The position numbers were made by a program, and so were the translations under genes. A stretch of 64,000 nucleotides of DNA from Acidovorax benzenivorans (GTDB taxonomy: Bacteria; Pseudomonadota; Gammaproteobacteria; Burkholderiales; Burkholderiaceae_C), in the NCBI RefSeq assembly GCF_028680575.1, contig NZ_JAPCKI010000003.1, forward strand, positions 124,001-188,000, given 5' to 3'. A model generated the notes under the pieces. That model saw only the letters and a program-made list of their open reading frames with translations, did no database searches and was not told the DNA's origin. Every line of letters begins with the position of its first letter. The first letter of the stretch is position 1. Shown here piece by piece: positions 53,332 through 62,472 of the stretch.

Positions 53332-55017
53332 ATGAACACGACCTCCCTCACCCCCCGCACCGGCGGCCAGATACTGGTGCAGCAGCTCATCACCCATGGT
53401 GTGAAGCAGCTCTTTTGTGTGCCCGGCGAAAGCTACCTGGCCGTGCTGGATGCGCTGCATGACGCTGATATCGGCGTGACCGTGTGCCGCCAGGAGGGCG
53501 GTGCGGCCATGATGGCCGAGGCGCAGGGCAAGCTCACCGGCCAGCCCGGCATCTGCTTTGTGACGCGCGGTCCGGGGGCCACCAATGCCTCGGCAGGTAT
53601 TCACATCGCGCACCAGGATTCGACGCCCATGATCCTGTTCGTAGGCCAGGTGGCACGCGGTGCAATGGGGCGCGAGGCGTTTCAGGAGCTGGATTACAGC
53701 GCGGTGTTTGGCACCATGGCGAAGTGGGTGGTGCAGATTGACGACCCGGCGCGCGTGCCTGAGCTGATCTCGCGCGCATTCCATGTGGCCACCTCGGGCC
53801 GTCCTGGCCCCGTGGTGGTGGCACTGCCCGAAGACATGCTGACGGAAGCCGCTACGGTGGCTGATGCGCTGCTCTACCAGGTGACGGAAACGCACCCCGG
53901 CGCTGCGCAAATGGCCGAGCTGGCCCAGCGCCTGCAAGCCGCCCAAAGCCCCGTGGCCATCCTGGGCGGCAGCCGCTGGTCTGAGCAGGCAGTGCGCGAG
54001 TTCACCGCGTTTGCCGAAGCGTGGTCGATTCCCGTGTACTGCTCGTTCCGCCGCCAGATGCTGTTCCCGGCCACCCACGCCTGCTACGGCGGCGACCTGG
54101 GCCTGGGCGTCAACCCCAAGCTGCTGGCGCGCATCAAGGCGTCGGACCTGGTGCTGGTGGTGGGTGGGCGACTGTCCGAGGTGCCGTCGCAGGGCTACGA
54201 GCTGTTCAACATTCCCACCCCGTTGCAGCCCCTGGTGCATGTGCATGCCGATGCGGACGAACTGGGCAAGCTCTACCGCCCCACACAGGCCATCCACGCC
54301 ACACCGCAGGCATTCACCGCAGCGCTCAATACGGTGCGCCCCACGGCCGCTGTGCCCTGGAAGGCGCACGCTGAAGCTGCCCATGCCGAGTATCTTGCCT
54401 GGAGCGACCCGGCGCCCATCCGCATCCCCGGCAACCTGCAAATGGGCCAGGTGATGCAGCACCTCAAGGAAGTGCTGCCCGCCGACACCATCTTCTGCAA
54501 CGGCGCAGGCAACTTTGCCACCTGGATTCACCGCTTCTGGCCCTTCACCACCTACGCGAGCCAGCTCGCGCCCACCAGTGGCTCCATGGGCTATGGCCTG
54601 CCTGCGGGCGTGGGCGGCAAGCGCCTGTGGCCGCAGCGCGAGGTGGTGATTTTTGCGGGCGACGGAGACTTCCTGATGCACGGCCAGGAGTTTGCGACCG
54701 CCGTGCAATACGGCCTGCCCATCATCGTGGTGCTGCTGGACAACGCCATGTACGGCACCATCCGCATGCACCAGGAGCGCGAGTACCCCGGTCGCATCAG
54801 CGCCACGCAGCTCAAGAACCCCGACTTCAAGGCCTATGCCCAGGCCTTTGGGGGCCATGGCGAGCGGGTGGCTCGCACCGAAGACTTCGCCCCCGCCTTG
54901 GCCCGCGCCCGCGCCAGCGGCCTGCCCAGCGTGCTGCACTGCCTGATCGATCCCGAGGCGATCACGCCCACGGGCACGCTGCAGGGCATTCGCAGCGCTG
55001 CGCTGGCTAAAAAGTAA
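53332..55017 (+). CDS. Thiamine-diphosphate-dependent enzyme (acetolactate-synthase-like)
   Basis: A 561-residue three-domain ThDP enzyme. The catalytic Glu is E55 in CRQEGGAAMMAEA. The ThDP/Mg motif is GDGDFLMHGQEFATAV, ending in LDNAMYGT. The fold also matches oxalyl-CoA- and 2-keto-acid-decarboxylases. Regulatory acetolactate-synthase genes are absent nearby, and its position after an aminotransferase suggests it decarboxylates the resulting 2-oxo acid instead of making acetolactate. This is inference. It is the last gene of the operon. Confidence 0.87.
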   Translation: MNTTSLTPRTGGQILVQQLITHGVKQLFCVPGESYLAVLDALHDADIGVTVCRQEGGAAMMAEAQGKLTGQPGICFVTRGPGATNASAGIHIAHQDSTPMILFVGQVARGAMGREAFQELDYSAVFGTMAKWVVQIDDPARVPELISRAFHVATSGRPGPVVVALPEDMLTEAATVADALLYQVTETHPGAAQMAELAQRLQAAQSPVAILGGSRWSEQAVREFTAFAEAWSIPVYCSFRRQMLFPATHACYGGDLGLGVNPKLLARIKASDLVLVVGGRLSEVPSQGYELFNIPTPLQPLVHVHADADELGKLYRPTQAIHATPQAFTAALNTVRPTAAVPWKAHAEAAHAEYLAWSDPAPIRIPGNLQMGQVMQHLKEVLPADTIFCNGAGNFATWIHRFWPFTTYASQLAPTSGSMGYGLPAGVGGKRLWPQREVVIFAGDGDFLMHGQEFATAVQYGLPIIVVLLDNAMYGTIRMHQEREYPGRISATQLKNPDFKAYAQAFGGHGERVARTEDFAPALARARASGLPSVLHCLIDPEAITPTGTLQGIRSAALAKK

Positions 55018-55075
55018 GGAGTCTTGGGCTTCTTTCCAACCTTTTGGCGACCTCTGCGAGCTCGTCCACAGACTC

Positions 55076-55957
55076 TTACAGAGCGGCCCGTGCGCCGCCC
55101 GACTGCCGCAGGGTCTGCTCCAACAGGCTCTGCAGGCTGTCCACCGCCTTCGATCCGCGCGATGCGCGGCTGCGGTACACGGCCACCTCCATCGGTGCCA
55201 GCGGCCCCAGGCCGTGCTCGGTGCCGAGTACCTGCAGCTGCGGTGGCACGCTGCAGTGGGTGAGGGCGGCCACGGCCAGGCCGCTTTCCACCGCCGCGAT
55301 TTGCCCGGCCAGGCTGGAGCTGTGATAGACCACCTTGTAGCGGCGGCCCTGTTGCGCCAGCGCGTGGATGGCGCCGCGCCGCGCCAGGCTGGTTGATTCG
55401 TACACCGCGATGGGCAGCGGGTCACGCCTCCATAACTCGAACTGCGCCGATCCGACCCACACCATGGGTTCATGGAACAGCAGCGTGCCACGGCGCGTGT
55501 GGTCGCGCGAGACAAGGGCCAGGTCCAGGTCGCCACTGGCCACGCGCGGGATGAGGGCGGTCGATTGCTCGCAGTCCAGCTCAATCTCCACCGCACTGTG
55601 CCGGGGCGCAAAGCGTTTGAGCACGGGCGTGAGGTAGCGCGCTGCGTAGTCATCCGGAACCCCTAGCCGCACGCGGCCTGTGAGCGCATCGCCGTTCAGT
55701 GCGTCGTGCGCTTCGGCATGCAGCGCGAGGATGCGGCGGGCGTATCCCAGCAGGGTTTCGCCCTCGGGGGTGAGGTGCTGCTTGCGTGCATCGCGTTCCA
55801 GTAGGCGGTGGCCCACGGCGTCTTCTAGCTTCTTGAGCTGCATGCTGACCGCCGACTGGGACCGGTGCACCTCAGCCGCCGCGCCAGAGAGCGAGCCCGC
55901 ATCCACCACAGCCACCAGGCACTGGAGCCAATCGAATTGCAAGTCGCGGTAGCTCAT
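55076..55957 (-). CDS. LysR family transcriptional regulator
   Basis: A 293-residue LysR-type regulator counted from the ATG at 55957. A further 28 codons are open upstream but would run through the operator palindrome. The HTH is WLQCLVAVVDAGSLSGAAAE, then VHRSQSAVSMQLKKLEDAVG; the effector domain begins GRVRLGVPDDYAARYLTPVL. It is divergent from the DMT transporter gene with a perfect palindrome between them, so it most likely controls that exporter and itself. Confidence 0.9.
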   Translation of the reverse strand: MSYRDLQFDWLQCLVAVVDAGSLSGAAAEVHRSQSAVSMQLKKLEDAVGHRLLERDARKQHLTPEGETLLGYARRILALHAEAHDALNGDALTGRVRLGVPDDYAARYLTPVLKRFAPRHSAVEIELDCEQSTALIPRVASGDLDLALVSRDHTRRGTLLFHEPMVWVGSAQFELWRRDPLPIAVYESTSLARRGAIHALAQQGRRYKVVYHSSSLAGQIAAVESGLAVAALTHCSVPPQLQVLGTEHGLGPLAPMEVAVYRSRASRGSKAVDSLQSLLEQTLRQSGGARAAL

Positions 55958-55977
55958 GGATTGCCCCAGGAATGATG

Positions 55978-55994
55978 TATTCGATGATCGAATA
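55978..55994. promoter_or_regulatory. Perfect 17-bp LysR-type operator palindrome
   Basis: TATTCGAT-G-ATCGAATA has 8-bp perfect arms and contains the T-N11-A pattern of LysR boxes. It is 21 bases upstream of the LysR start and 57 upstream of the DMT gene. Confidence 0.68.
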
Positions 55995-56050
55995 GTTAAT
56001 CCACAAATTATGCGCTTTGGATTGCATGGACTGGCAGCCACACTGCAGGC

Positions 56051-57040
56051 ATGCAGCAGTCTTCATCCACCGTTTCAGGCACATCCGCACCATTGGTTCC
56101 ACCGCCCGCTTCACCAGTGGCTGTTGCCCATGTGCTGCCGGCTGCCCACCGGCTGGATGGCTGGGTCGCCTTCGTGCTGGGCAACGCGCTGCTGGGCACC
56201 ATCGGCGTGTTCGTGCATGAGGCGCAGGCGGCGCCGTTGACGGTGACCTGGTTCAGGTGTGCGTTTGGCCTCGTAGGGCTCACGTTGTGGATGGCCTGGC
56301 GCCACCCGTCATGGTTTGGACTTTGGCGGGGGCTCTGGGTGGGCTGGGCTGCGTTGCCTTGGGTGTTGCTGGTCAGTGGGCTCATGCTGACGAGCTGGTG
56401 GCTGTTTTTCACCGCGATCCAGCAGGTGCCCACAGGGGTGGCGGTGGTGCTGTTTCATGTGCAGCCTTTGTGGGTGTTGCTGCTGGGGGCCTGGTGGCTC
56501 CAGGAGGCCGTGCCCCGGCAACGCGTGGTGTCGGTCCTGGTCGCCATGGTAGGGCTGGTGCTGGCCACGGGCGTGGCCGAGGGGCTGACTACGTCGGGCG
56601 GCGGACATGTGTCTGGCTACTGGTTGGGAGTGGGGCTGTGCCTGGCGGGCGCGCTGTGCACAGCCACCGTCACGGTCGTGGCCAAGCGTCTGGGGGTACT
56701 GCCCGTGGGTACTCTGGCCTGGTGGCAATGTGCGCTGGGTGCGGCCGTGCTGTGGGTGGCACCCATGGGGCAAGGCTGGCCCGCCTGGGGCACCTCATGG
56801 GCATGGCTGGCGGGGCTGGGGTTGATCCACACCGGCCTGGCCTATACCCTGATGTATGCAGGCATGGCCCGGTTGGCAACAGCCCGGGTGGCGGTGCTGC
56901 AGTTTGCTTACCCAGTGGTCGCCATCGTGGTGGACTGGGTTTACTTTGAGCACGCTTTGGGCGATTTGCAACTGGTGGGTGTAGTGCTGATGCTGGGGGC
57001 CATCGGGGCGGGGGAGCGTGGCGCGCGGCGTGACCGCTAA
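56051..57040 (+). CDS. DMT/EamA family transporter
   Basis: A 329-residue inner-membrane protein with about ten transmembrane helices in two EamA repeats (first from GWVAFVLGNALLGTIGVFVH, second from SGYWLGVGLCLAGALCTATV). The family exports amino acids, their derivatives or other metabolites. The first 36 or so residues are a Pro/Ala-rich cytoplasmic extension. The gene is divergent from a LysR gene, an arrangement often seen for metabolite exporters induced by their substrate. Confidence 0.88.
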   Translation: MQQSSSTVSGTSAPLVPPPASPVAVAHVLPAAHRLDGWVAFVLGNALLGTIGVFVHEAQAAPLTVTWFRCAFGLVGLTLWMAWRHPSWFGLWRGLWVGWAALPWVLLVSGLMLTSWWLFFTAIQQVPTGVAVVLFHVQPLWVLLLGAWWLQEAVPRQRVVSVLVAMVGLVLATGVAEGLTTSGGGHVSGYWLGVGLCLAGALCTATVTVVAKRLGVLPVGTLAWWQCALGAAVLWVAPMGQGWPAWGTSWAWLAGLGLIHTGLAYTLMYAGMARLATARVAVLQFAYPVVAIVVDWVYFEHALGDLQLVGVVLMLGAIGAGERGARRDR

Positions 57041-57059
57041 TGCAACCACCTGCGGTGGA

Positions 57060-58397
57060 ATGGCGTCGCCACGCACAATATCGGGTGTGACCGCCATTGA
57101 GCCCGAATCTCCCGACCCACAACCGCCTGCGCAGGCCGCCTCCCACGGCAAGCTGCGCCGCATCGCGCACCTGGACATGGACGCGTTCTTCGCGTCTGTC
57201 GAGCTGCTGCGCTACCCCCAGCTCAAGGGCTTGCCTGTGGTAATTGGCGGCGGGCGGCGCAAGGTGGACGAACTGCTGCTGCGCAGCCCGGATGGAGCTG
57301 AAGAGCGCGAGCGGCGTTTCATACCTGTGGAGGACTTTCCTCTGCTCAAGGACTATGTGGGCCGGGGCGTCATTACCACCGCAACCTACCCCGCGCGGCA
57401 GTTTGGCGTGGGCTCGGCCATGGGCATGATGAAGGCCGCCAAGCTGTGCCCGCAGGCGATTGTGTTGCCGGTGGATTTTGAAGAGGTGCGGCGGTTTTCA
57501 CGCCTGTTCAAAAGCACCATCACCGAGATCGCACCGGTGATGCAGGACCGGGGCGTGGACGAGGTGTACATCGACTTCACCGACGTGCCCGGTGGCCAAC
57601 GCGAAGGCGGGCGGGTGCTGGCGCGGTTGATCCAGAAAAGCATTTTTGACGTGACTGGGCTGACCTGCTCGATTGGCGTGGCGCCCAACCGGCTGCTGGC
57701 CAAGATGGCCAGCGAGTTCAACAAGCCCAACGGTATCTCCATCGTTTACGAGGAAGACCTGCAGAGCAAAATCTGGCCGCTGCATGTCCGCAAGATCAAT
57801 GGCATTGGTCCGAAGTCGGGCGAGAAACTGACGCGGCTGGGCATTGAAACCATTGGGCAACTGGCCGCGCAGGACGAGCAATGGCTGATGGGCCACTTTG
57901 GCAAGTCCACCGGGGCGTGGATGCACCGCGTGTCATGGGGGCGCGACGACAGCCCGGTGGTGACAGAGAGCGAGCCCGTGAGCATGAGCCGCGAGACCAC
58001 GTTCGACCGCGACCTGCATGCGGTGCGCGACCGGGCCGAGCTGTCGCGCATCTTCACCGACCTGTGTCTGCGCGTGGCTGAGGATCTGCAGCGCAAGGGC
58101 TACGTGGCGCGCACCTTTGGCATCAAGCTGCGCTACGACGACTTCACGATCGCGACGCGCGACCACACGGCGCACATTTACACGGCCGACGGGGCTTCCA
58201 TCCGCCAACTGGCCGGGCAATGCCTCAAGCGCGTGCCGCTGGACAAGCGCCTGCGGCTGCTGGGTGTGCGCGCCAGCGGGCTGGCGCGCGTGGGGGACGC
58301 GGCAACGCTGGCGCCGCAGGGGGCTACGGGGCGGGGCGTCGGCCTGAACAGGCCCGGTGGGGCTGGCACTCAGGGCGCGACGGCATCGTTGTTCTGA
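57060..58397 (+). CDS. dinB: DNA polymerase IV (Y-family translesion polymerase) with an insertion
   Basis: A 445-residue error-prone polymerase. Catalytic metal ligands are D39 in HLDMDAFFASVE and D167-E168 in GVDEVYID. CSIGVAPNRLLAKMAS is the Y-family palm motif, followed by helix-hairpin-helix (INGIGPKSGEKL) and little-finger domains. Compared with E. coli DinB there are about 30 extra residues in the fingers region (around residues 67-100). The ATG at 57060 starts 19 bases after the transporter stop; a GTG at 57018 would overlap it. No SOS box is obvious. The C-terminal tail is Gly-rich and ends in SLF, which could serve as a beta-clamp contact, though it is not a standard motif. Confidence 0.92.
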   Translation: MASPRTISGVTAIEPESPDPQPPAQAASHGKLRRIAHLDMDAFFASVELLRYPQLKGLPVVIGGGRRKVDELLLRSPDGAEERERRFIPVEDFPLLKDYVGRGVITTATYPARQFGVGSAMGMMKAAKLCPQAIVLPVDFEEVRRFSRLFKSTITEIAPVMQDRGVDEVYIDFTDVPGGQREGGRVLARLIQKSIFDVTGLTCSIGVAPNRLLAKMASEFNKPNGISIVYEEDLQSKIWPLHVRKINGIGPKSGEKLTRLGIETIGQLAAQDEQWLMGHFGKSTGAWMHRVSWGRDDSPVVTESEPVSMSRETTFDRDLHAVRDRAELSRIFTDLCLRVAEDLQRKGYVARTFGIKLRYDDFTIATRDHTAHIYTADGASIRQLAGQCLKRVPLDKRLRLLGVRASGLARVGDAATLAPQGATGRGVGLNRPGGAGTQGATASLF

Positions 58398-58543
58398 ACT
58401 GCGGCTGCCGCGTGGCCGGGCATGGTGGAGCATGTGCCTGGGGCGCGTTGATTGCAGGTGTCGGCCCCCGATGTTCTGTGCCGTCCTTGACGATTTCTTA
58501 CGTCATGCTTACAGTAAATCCCCAGAGGTCCCGGGAGATCGCC

Positions 58544-58810
58544 ATGACCGTGAACGAACTGCAGCGCATCAAGCGGTGGCACGTGGAGCACCGGGTGGAG
58601 CACCCGCTGGAGTACCACGCCTGGGACTTGGCCCTGACGGCCTGGATGCTGGGCTGGGTGGGCTGGTTTCCCATCTGTGCGTTTGGGCAGCCCTGGACCG
58701 CGCCGGTGAGCCTGCTGGGTATCTTTACTCCCAGTCTGTACGTCGCCTGGCGCAAACGTGCGCACCTGCGACACATCCTGCGGTGCGACTGGATCGAAGC
58801 AGTCACCTGA
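58544..58810 (+). CDS. Small two-helix membrane protein, unknown function
   Basis: An 88-residue protein. A helical, His-rich N-terminus (RIKRWHVEHRVEHPLEYHAW) precedes two hydrophobic segments (about residues 25-43 and 47-67) and a basic tail with WRKRAHLRHILR. A GGGAG ribosome-binding site at about 58533-58537 supports the ATG at 58544. I do not recognise a characterised family. It stands alone between dinB and the chemoreceptor gene. Confidence 0.75.
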   Translation: MTVNELQRIKRWHVEHRVEHPLEYHAWDLALTAWMLGWVGWFPICAFGQPWTAPVSLLGIFTPSLYVAWRKRAHLRHILRCDWIEAVT

Positions 58811-59030
58811 ACGCTCCCAGGGCTATTGCGCCGTCGCCCTTGTGCAGTGCTGCACTGACGCTCTCTCTGCAGGTGCAACCGTTGTATTCGTGCGCCAGGA
58901 ACGTCATGCGCAGGGGCGTGGTTTATTGATCCAAGGCAAAGGCTGTCGCAAGTAAGAATTGCTCTGAAAGCATTCCTTGATACTGTCAATGTTGCATTTG
59001 GTAACGGGCCAACCACCCGACGGACCTTCC

Positions 59031-60599
59031 ATGAGAACAAATCTTCCCGTCACCCAGCGCGAGTACCACTTCCCGGAAACCAGCCTGCTGGTGTCCACCA
59101 CCGATGCGAAAGGGCGTATCTCTCACTGCAACACAGCTTTTGCCGAGGTCAGCGGCTACAGCTATGACGAACTGATGGGGCAGCCGCATAACCTCATCCG
59201 ACACCCCGACATGCCCCCCGAGGCGTTTGCCGACATGTGGGCCACCATTGGGCGAGGGCGTCCGTGGACGGGTGTGGTCAAGAACCGTCGTGCCAACGGC
59301 GACCACTACTGGGTGGAAGCCAATGTGACGCCCATCATGGACCAAGGCAAACCGGTGGGCTACATGTCCGTGCGTTTTCGGCCCAGCCGCGAACAAGTGG
59401 CGGCGGCCGAAGCGCTGTATGCGCGCGTGGCCGAGCAGCGTGCCAGCGGGCGCCACACCTTCAAGTTGCACGCTGGCCACGTGCGCTATCTGGGCTGGCG
59501 CGACGGGCTGGGCAAGTTGCACCGCGTCACGTTGACCCAGCGCGTCGCCCTGGGCTTGCTGCTGGTCGGCTGTGTCGGCCTGATCCCACCGCTGCTGGGC
59601 TTGCCTGCGCAGCTGGCGTGGTGGTTGCAACTGGCGGTCTGGCTGCTGGGCGGGGCGGCCATGCTGGGGGCTTTCCATTGGGGCGTGGCCCGGGTGCTGG
59701 ATGAAGTGGATGAGTTCGCCGGGGCCCTGGCCGCCTGCAACCTCAAGGCCGTCATGCCGCGGCGCCATCCCCATGTGCTGAGCTCGCTCATCCGGCGCAT
59801 CTGGCAGGTGCAGGTCAACTTGCGCGCCGTGATCGGTGATGTGCGTGCCGAGGCGGGCGTGTTTGCACAAGCCACCGCAGCGATTGCCGACAGCGCGAGC
59901 CAACTCTCGGAACGCACCGAGGACCAGGCCGCCAGCCTGGAGGAGACGGCAGCCTCGATGGAGCAATTGGCCAGCACGGTCCGGCAGACGGCCGAGGCGG
60001 CCCAGCAGATTGCCGACCAGAGCCACCGCAGCAGTGCCATCGCCCAAGAGGGCAGCGCATCGGTGGGGCATGCGAACCATGCCATGCAGGCCATCGAAGC
60101 GTCTTCGAGGCAGATGGCGGACATCATCGGGATGATCGAAGGCATCGCGTTCCAGACGAATATCCTGGCCCTGAACGCCGCCGTGGAAGCCGCCCGCGCC
60201 GGTGAACAGGGCCGTGGCTTTGCCGTGGTGGCCTCGGAGGTGCGGAGTCTAGCGGGCCGTAGCGCCGAGGCGGCCCGCGAGATCCGCGCGCTGATCGGTG
60301 CATCGGCGCAGGAGGTGAGCGCGGGAGCCGGCTATGCCGCCCAGGCCCAGGCCACGATCGCCAGCGTGGAGCATTCAGTGCAGCAGGTCACGGCGCTGAT
60401 GGCGCAGATCACCAGCGCTACCAGCGAGCAGTCCACCGGCATCTCTCAGGTGAACGATGCGGTGAACCGCCTGGACACGGTCACCCAGCAGAACAAGACC
60501 ATGGTGGAGGACACGGCGGCCTCGGTGGCGGTGCTGCGCGAGCGCACCAAGACCTTGTCGCGAGCGGTGCAGGTGTTCCACATGCATGGCGACCACTGA
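59031..60599 (+). CDS. Aer-like PAS-containing methyl-accepting chemotaxis protein
   Basis: A 522-residue chemoreceptor. The N-terminal PAS domain (about 15-120; [33 protein letters not shown]) resembles the redox- and FAD-sensing domain of Aer. Two adjacent transmembrane helices (about residues 178-225) have almost no periplasmic loop. The cytoplasmic signalling tip is typical ([38 protein letters not shown]). It probably senses energy or redox state from inside the cell and signals to CheA/CheW. The C-terminus lacks a NWETF-type receptor tail. I chose the ATG at 59031. Confidence 0.93.
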   Translation: MRTNLPVTQREYHFPETSLLVSTTDAKGRISHCNTAFAEVSGYSYDELMGQPHNLIRHPDMPPEAFADMWATIGRGRPWTGVVKNRRANGDHYWVEANVTPIMDQGKPVGYMSVRFRPSREQVAAAEALYARVAEQRASGRHTFKLHAGHVRYLGWRDGLGKLHRVTLTQRVALGLLLVGCVGLIPPLLGLPAQLAWWLQLAVWLLGGAAMLGAFHWGVARVLDEVDEFAGALAACNLKAVMPRRHPHVLSSLIRRIWQVQVNLRAVIGDVRAEAGVFAQATAAIADSASQLSERTEDQAASLEETAASMEQLASTVRQTAEAAQQIADQSHRSSAIAQEGSASVGHANHAMQAIEASSRQMADIIGMIEGIAFQTNILALNAAVEAARAGEQGRGFAVVASEVRSLAGRSAEAAREIRALIGASAQEVSAGAGYAAQAQATIASVEHSVQQVTALMAQITSATSEQSTGISQVNDAVNRLDTVTQQNKTMVEDTAASVAVLRERTKTLSRAVQVFHMHGDH

Positions 60600-60623
60600 C
60601 GTTCAGCCGCGCTATCGGCTGAC

Positions 60624-61469
60624 CTACTGCCGGGCCGTGCGCACGTTGCGCGGCAGGGCCTGCGGGTGGCTGGTGCGCAGGGGGTTGATGTCCAGCCCGC
60701 CCCGGCGTGTGTAGCGTGCATACACCGTGAGCTTGATGGGTTTGCAGCGCGTCCACACGTCCATGAAGATGCGTTCCACACACTGCTCGTGGAACTCGTT
60801 GTGGTTGCGAAAGCTCACCAAGTATTGCAGCAGCCCTTCCTGGTTGATCTGCGGGCCGCTGTAGCTGATCTGCACGCTGCCCCAGTCGGGCTGGCCGGTC
60901 ACCAGGCAGTTGCTCTTGAGCAGGTTGCTGGTCAGCGTCTCGGTCACGGGCGTCTCGTTGAACTCTGCCGTCAGCAATTCGGGGGCGGGTTGGTACTGCG
61001 TGCATTCCACGTCCAGCCGGTCCAGGCTCAGGCCGTCCACCTCGTGCACGGGCTCCTGGTCAAACAGCTCCGGCGCGATGAGCTTCACACCCACGGTGGC
61101 CGGGTGGTCCGCGCCACGCCACACGGCTTCGCTGATGTCGGTGCGGATGCGCGCCTGTACTTCGGCGGCGTCCGCAAAGCGCGTGTTGTTGAAGCTGTTG
61201 AGGTACAGCTTGAACGACTTGCTCTCGACGATGTTGGGCGTCTCGCACGGCACGGTGATGTGGGCCAGCGCCACCTGCGGCTTGCCGCGTGGGTTGAGCC
61301 ACGACAGCTCGAACGCCGTCCACAGGTCGGCGCCGAAGAACGGCGCGGCGCCGGTGATGCCGATCTCGGCCCGCTTGCCTGCGCGCGGGATGGGGAACAG
61401 CAGCGAGGCGTCGTACTGGTCGATGTAGGCCGATGCCTTGCCGAGTTGGGATTGTTCCGGGGTGTTCAT
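60624..61469 (-). CDS. queF: NADPH-dependent 7-cyano-7-deazaguanine reductase (long, bimodular type)
   Basis: A 281-residue enzyme that reduces preQ0 to preQ1 in queuosine synthesis for tRNA modification. It is the E. coli-like long form with two tunnelling-fold halves. The nucleophile is C188 in [14 protein letters not shown], with acid D195. [13 protein letters not shown] is the substrate/NADPH-binding segment. It lies downstream of the prolyl-hydroxylase-like gene; the 57-base gap is taken up by an interspersed repeat, so its 5' leader is repeat sequence and has no clear ribosome-binding site. Confidence 0.96.
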   Translation of the reverse strand: MNTPEQSQLGKASAYIDQYDASLLFPIPRAGKRAEIGITGAAPFFGADLWTAFELSWLNPRGKPQVALAHITVPCETPNIVESKSFKLYLNSFNNTRFADAAEVQARIRTDISEAVWRGADHPATVGVKLIAPELFDQEPVHEVDGLSLDRLDVECTQYQPAPELLTAEFNETPVTETLTSNLLKSNCLVTGQPDWGSVQISYSGPQINQEGLLQYLVSFRNHNEFHEQCVERIFMDVWTRCKPIKLTVYARYTRRGGLDINPLRTSHPQALPRNVRTARQ

Positions 61470-61470
61470 A

Positions 61471-61530
61471 GATACTATTAAATTGATAGCTGGTGGCGCA
61501 ATATGGATAAGCGCTACGGCCTGTTTTTAC
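61471..61530 (+). repeat. Interspersed AT-rich repeat, copy between queF and the oxygenase gene
   Basis: GATACTATTAAATTGATAGC, then TGGTGGCGCAATATGGATAA, GCGCTACGGCC and TTTTTAC, match copy 2 and the copy at 33705. It lies immediately upstream of queF and supplies the stop codon of the oxygenase gene (61527-61529 on the minus strand). Confidence 0.8.
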
Positions 61531-62438
61531 TTGAATTCCCGCTCGCGCAGCCATTTGGTGGCAATCCACTTGTCTCCGGCGATCACAGGGGCGCCGCCGT
61601 GCAGGGTGCGGGTGGAAGGGTGCGGACGCTCGTAGCTGAAGAACACCGCATTGCCGCGCTGCGGCGCGACCTCCAGGTGCACGTCGGGGAAGGTGGTGCC
61701 ACCACCTTTGTCCGGCGTGTTCAGGTACATCACCAGAGTGCCCACGCGCTGGCCGCCGCGCTGGATGATGCTGGGCGTGCCGGGCTCGGCGGGGTCGAAG
61801 TAGTCGTAATGGGGCTTGTATTCGGCCCCAGGGCGGTAGTGCAGCACCTGCAGGCCTTCGCCGTTTTCGATGGGCCAGTGGAGCAGGCGCGCAATGCGCT
61901 CCTCGATGCGCTGGATCAGTGGGCTTTGGCCGCGCTGAAAGAACATGCCGTCGCTGGTGCGGTCGGCGTTGATCTCTTCGCCCCCCGTCTTGGTCGCCAC
62001 TGTGAGCGAGCGTGCCATGCGGGGCTCTGCGGCGGCGATGAGGGCATCACATTCCTCAGGCGACAGCAGGTTGCCAAACACCACGATGCGCGGCTGGGCC
62101 ATGGCCAGCAACACGTTGACAACACGATCGCCACAGTCCACCTGGGCAGGCGATTCATCCAGCCGGGGCTCGGGCACCGGCAAGGCAGAGGGCAGGCCCT
62201 GCTGCACGGCCAGGTCGTTCAGGTGCTCTTGCAGCGTGATCTCCAGCGCATCGGCGGCCACATCTTCGTCCCAGCCCGCGTCACGCATGGACTGCAACAC
62301 CACGGGCGCGGCGTAACCTGCCTGGGCCTGCTCGATGATCCAGCGGCGCAGCTCGGGCGTGATGGCCTGCCGCGCTGCGCTGGCGTGCTGGATGGTGGCG
62401 CTGGTGCCGTTGGGGTGCTGGTCAGAACGCGATGTCAT
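61527..62438 (-). CDS. 2-oxoglutarate/Fe(II) oxygenase, prolyl-4-hydroxylase-like
   Basis: A 303-residue dioxygenase. The C-terminal catalytic domain (about 115-303) has the iron ligands H210 and D212 in KPHYDYFDP and H280 in RTLHGGAP, with K290 as the 2-oxoglutarate anchor. The N-terminal 100 residues are helical (ELRRWIIEQAQAGYAAPVVL) and resemble a UBA-like three-helix unit. Bacterial relatives hydroxylate prolines in proteins such as elongation factor Tu, but the substrate here is unknown. The last codons and stop fall in an interspersed repeat. It follows yaaA by 34 bases. Confidence 0.9.
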   Translation of the reverse strand: MTSRSDQHPNGTSATIQHASAARQAITPELRRWIIEQAQAGYAAPVVLQSMRDAGWDEDVAADALEITLQEHLNDLAVQQGLPSALPVPEPRLDESPAQVDCGDRVVNVLLAMAQPRIVVFGNLLSPEECDALIAAAEPRMARSLTVATKTGGEEINADRTSDGMFFQRGQSPLIQRIEERIARLLHWPIENGEGLQVLHYRPGAEYKPHYDYFDPAEPGTPSIIQRGGQRVGTLVMYLNTPDKGGGTTFPDVHLEVAPQRGNAVFFSYERPHPSTRTLHGGAPVIAGDKWIATKWLREREFK

Positions 62439-62472
62439 GGCGGTCCTTCAACAAAAGAAACTGGGGGCGCCC

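Noticed and set aside
60603..60622. TCAGCCG-CGCTAT-CGGCTGA hairpin between the chemoreceptor and queF genes
   Set aside because: The stem is good but no T-run follows on either strand, so it is not supported as an intrinsic terminator.
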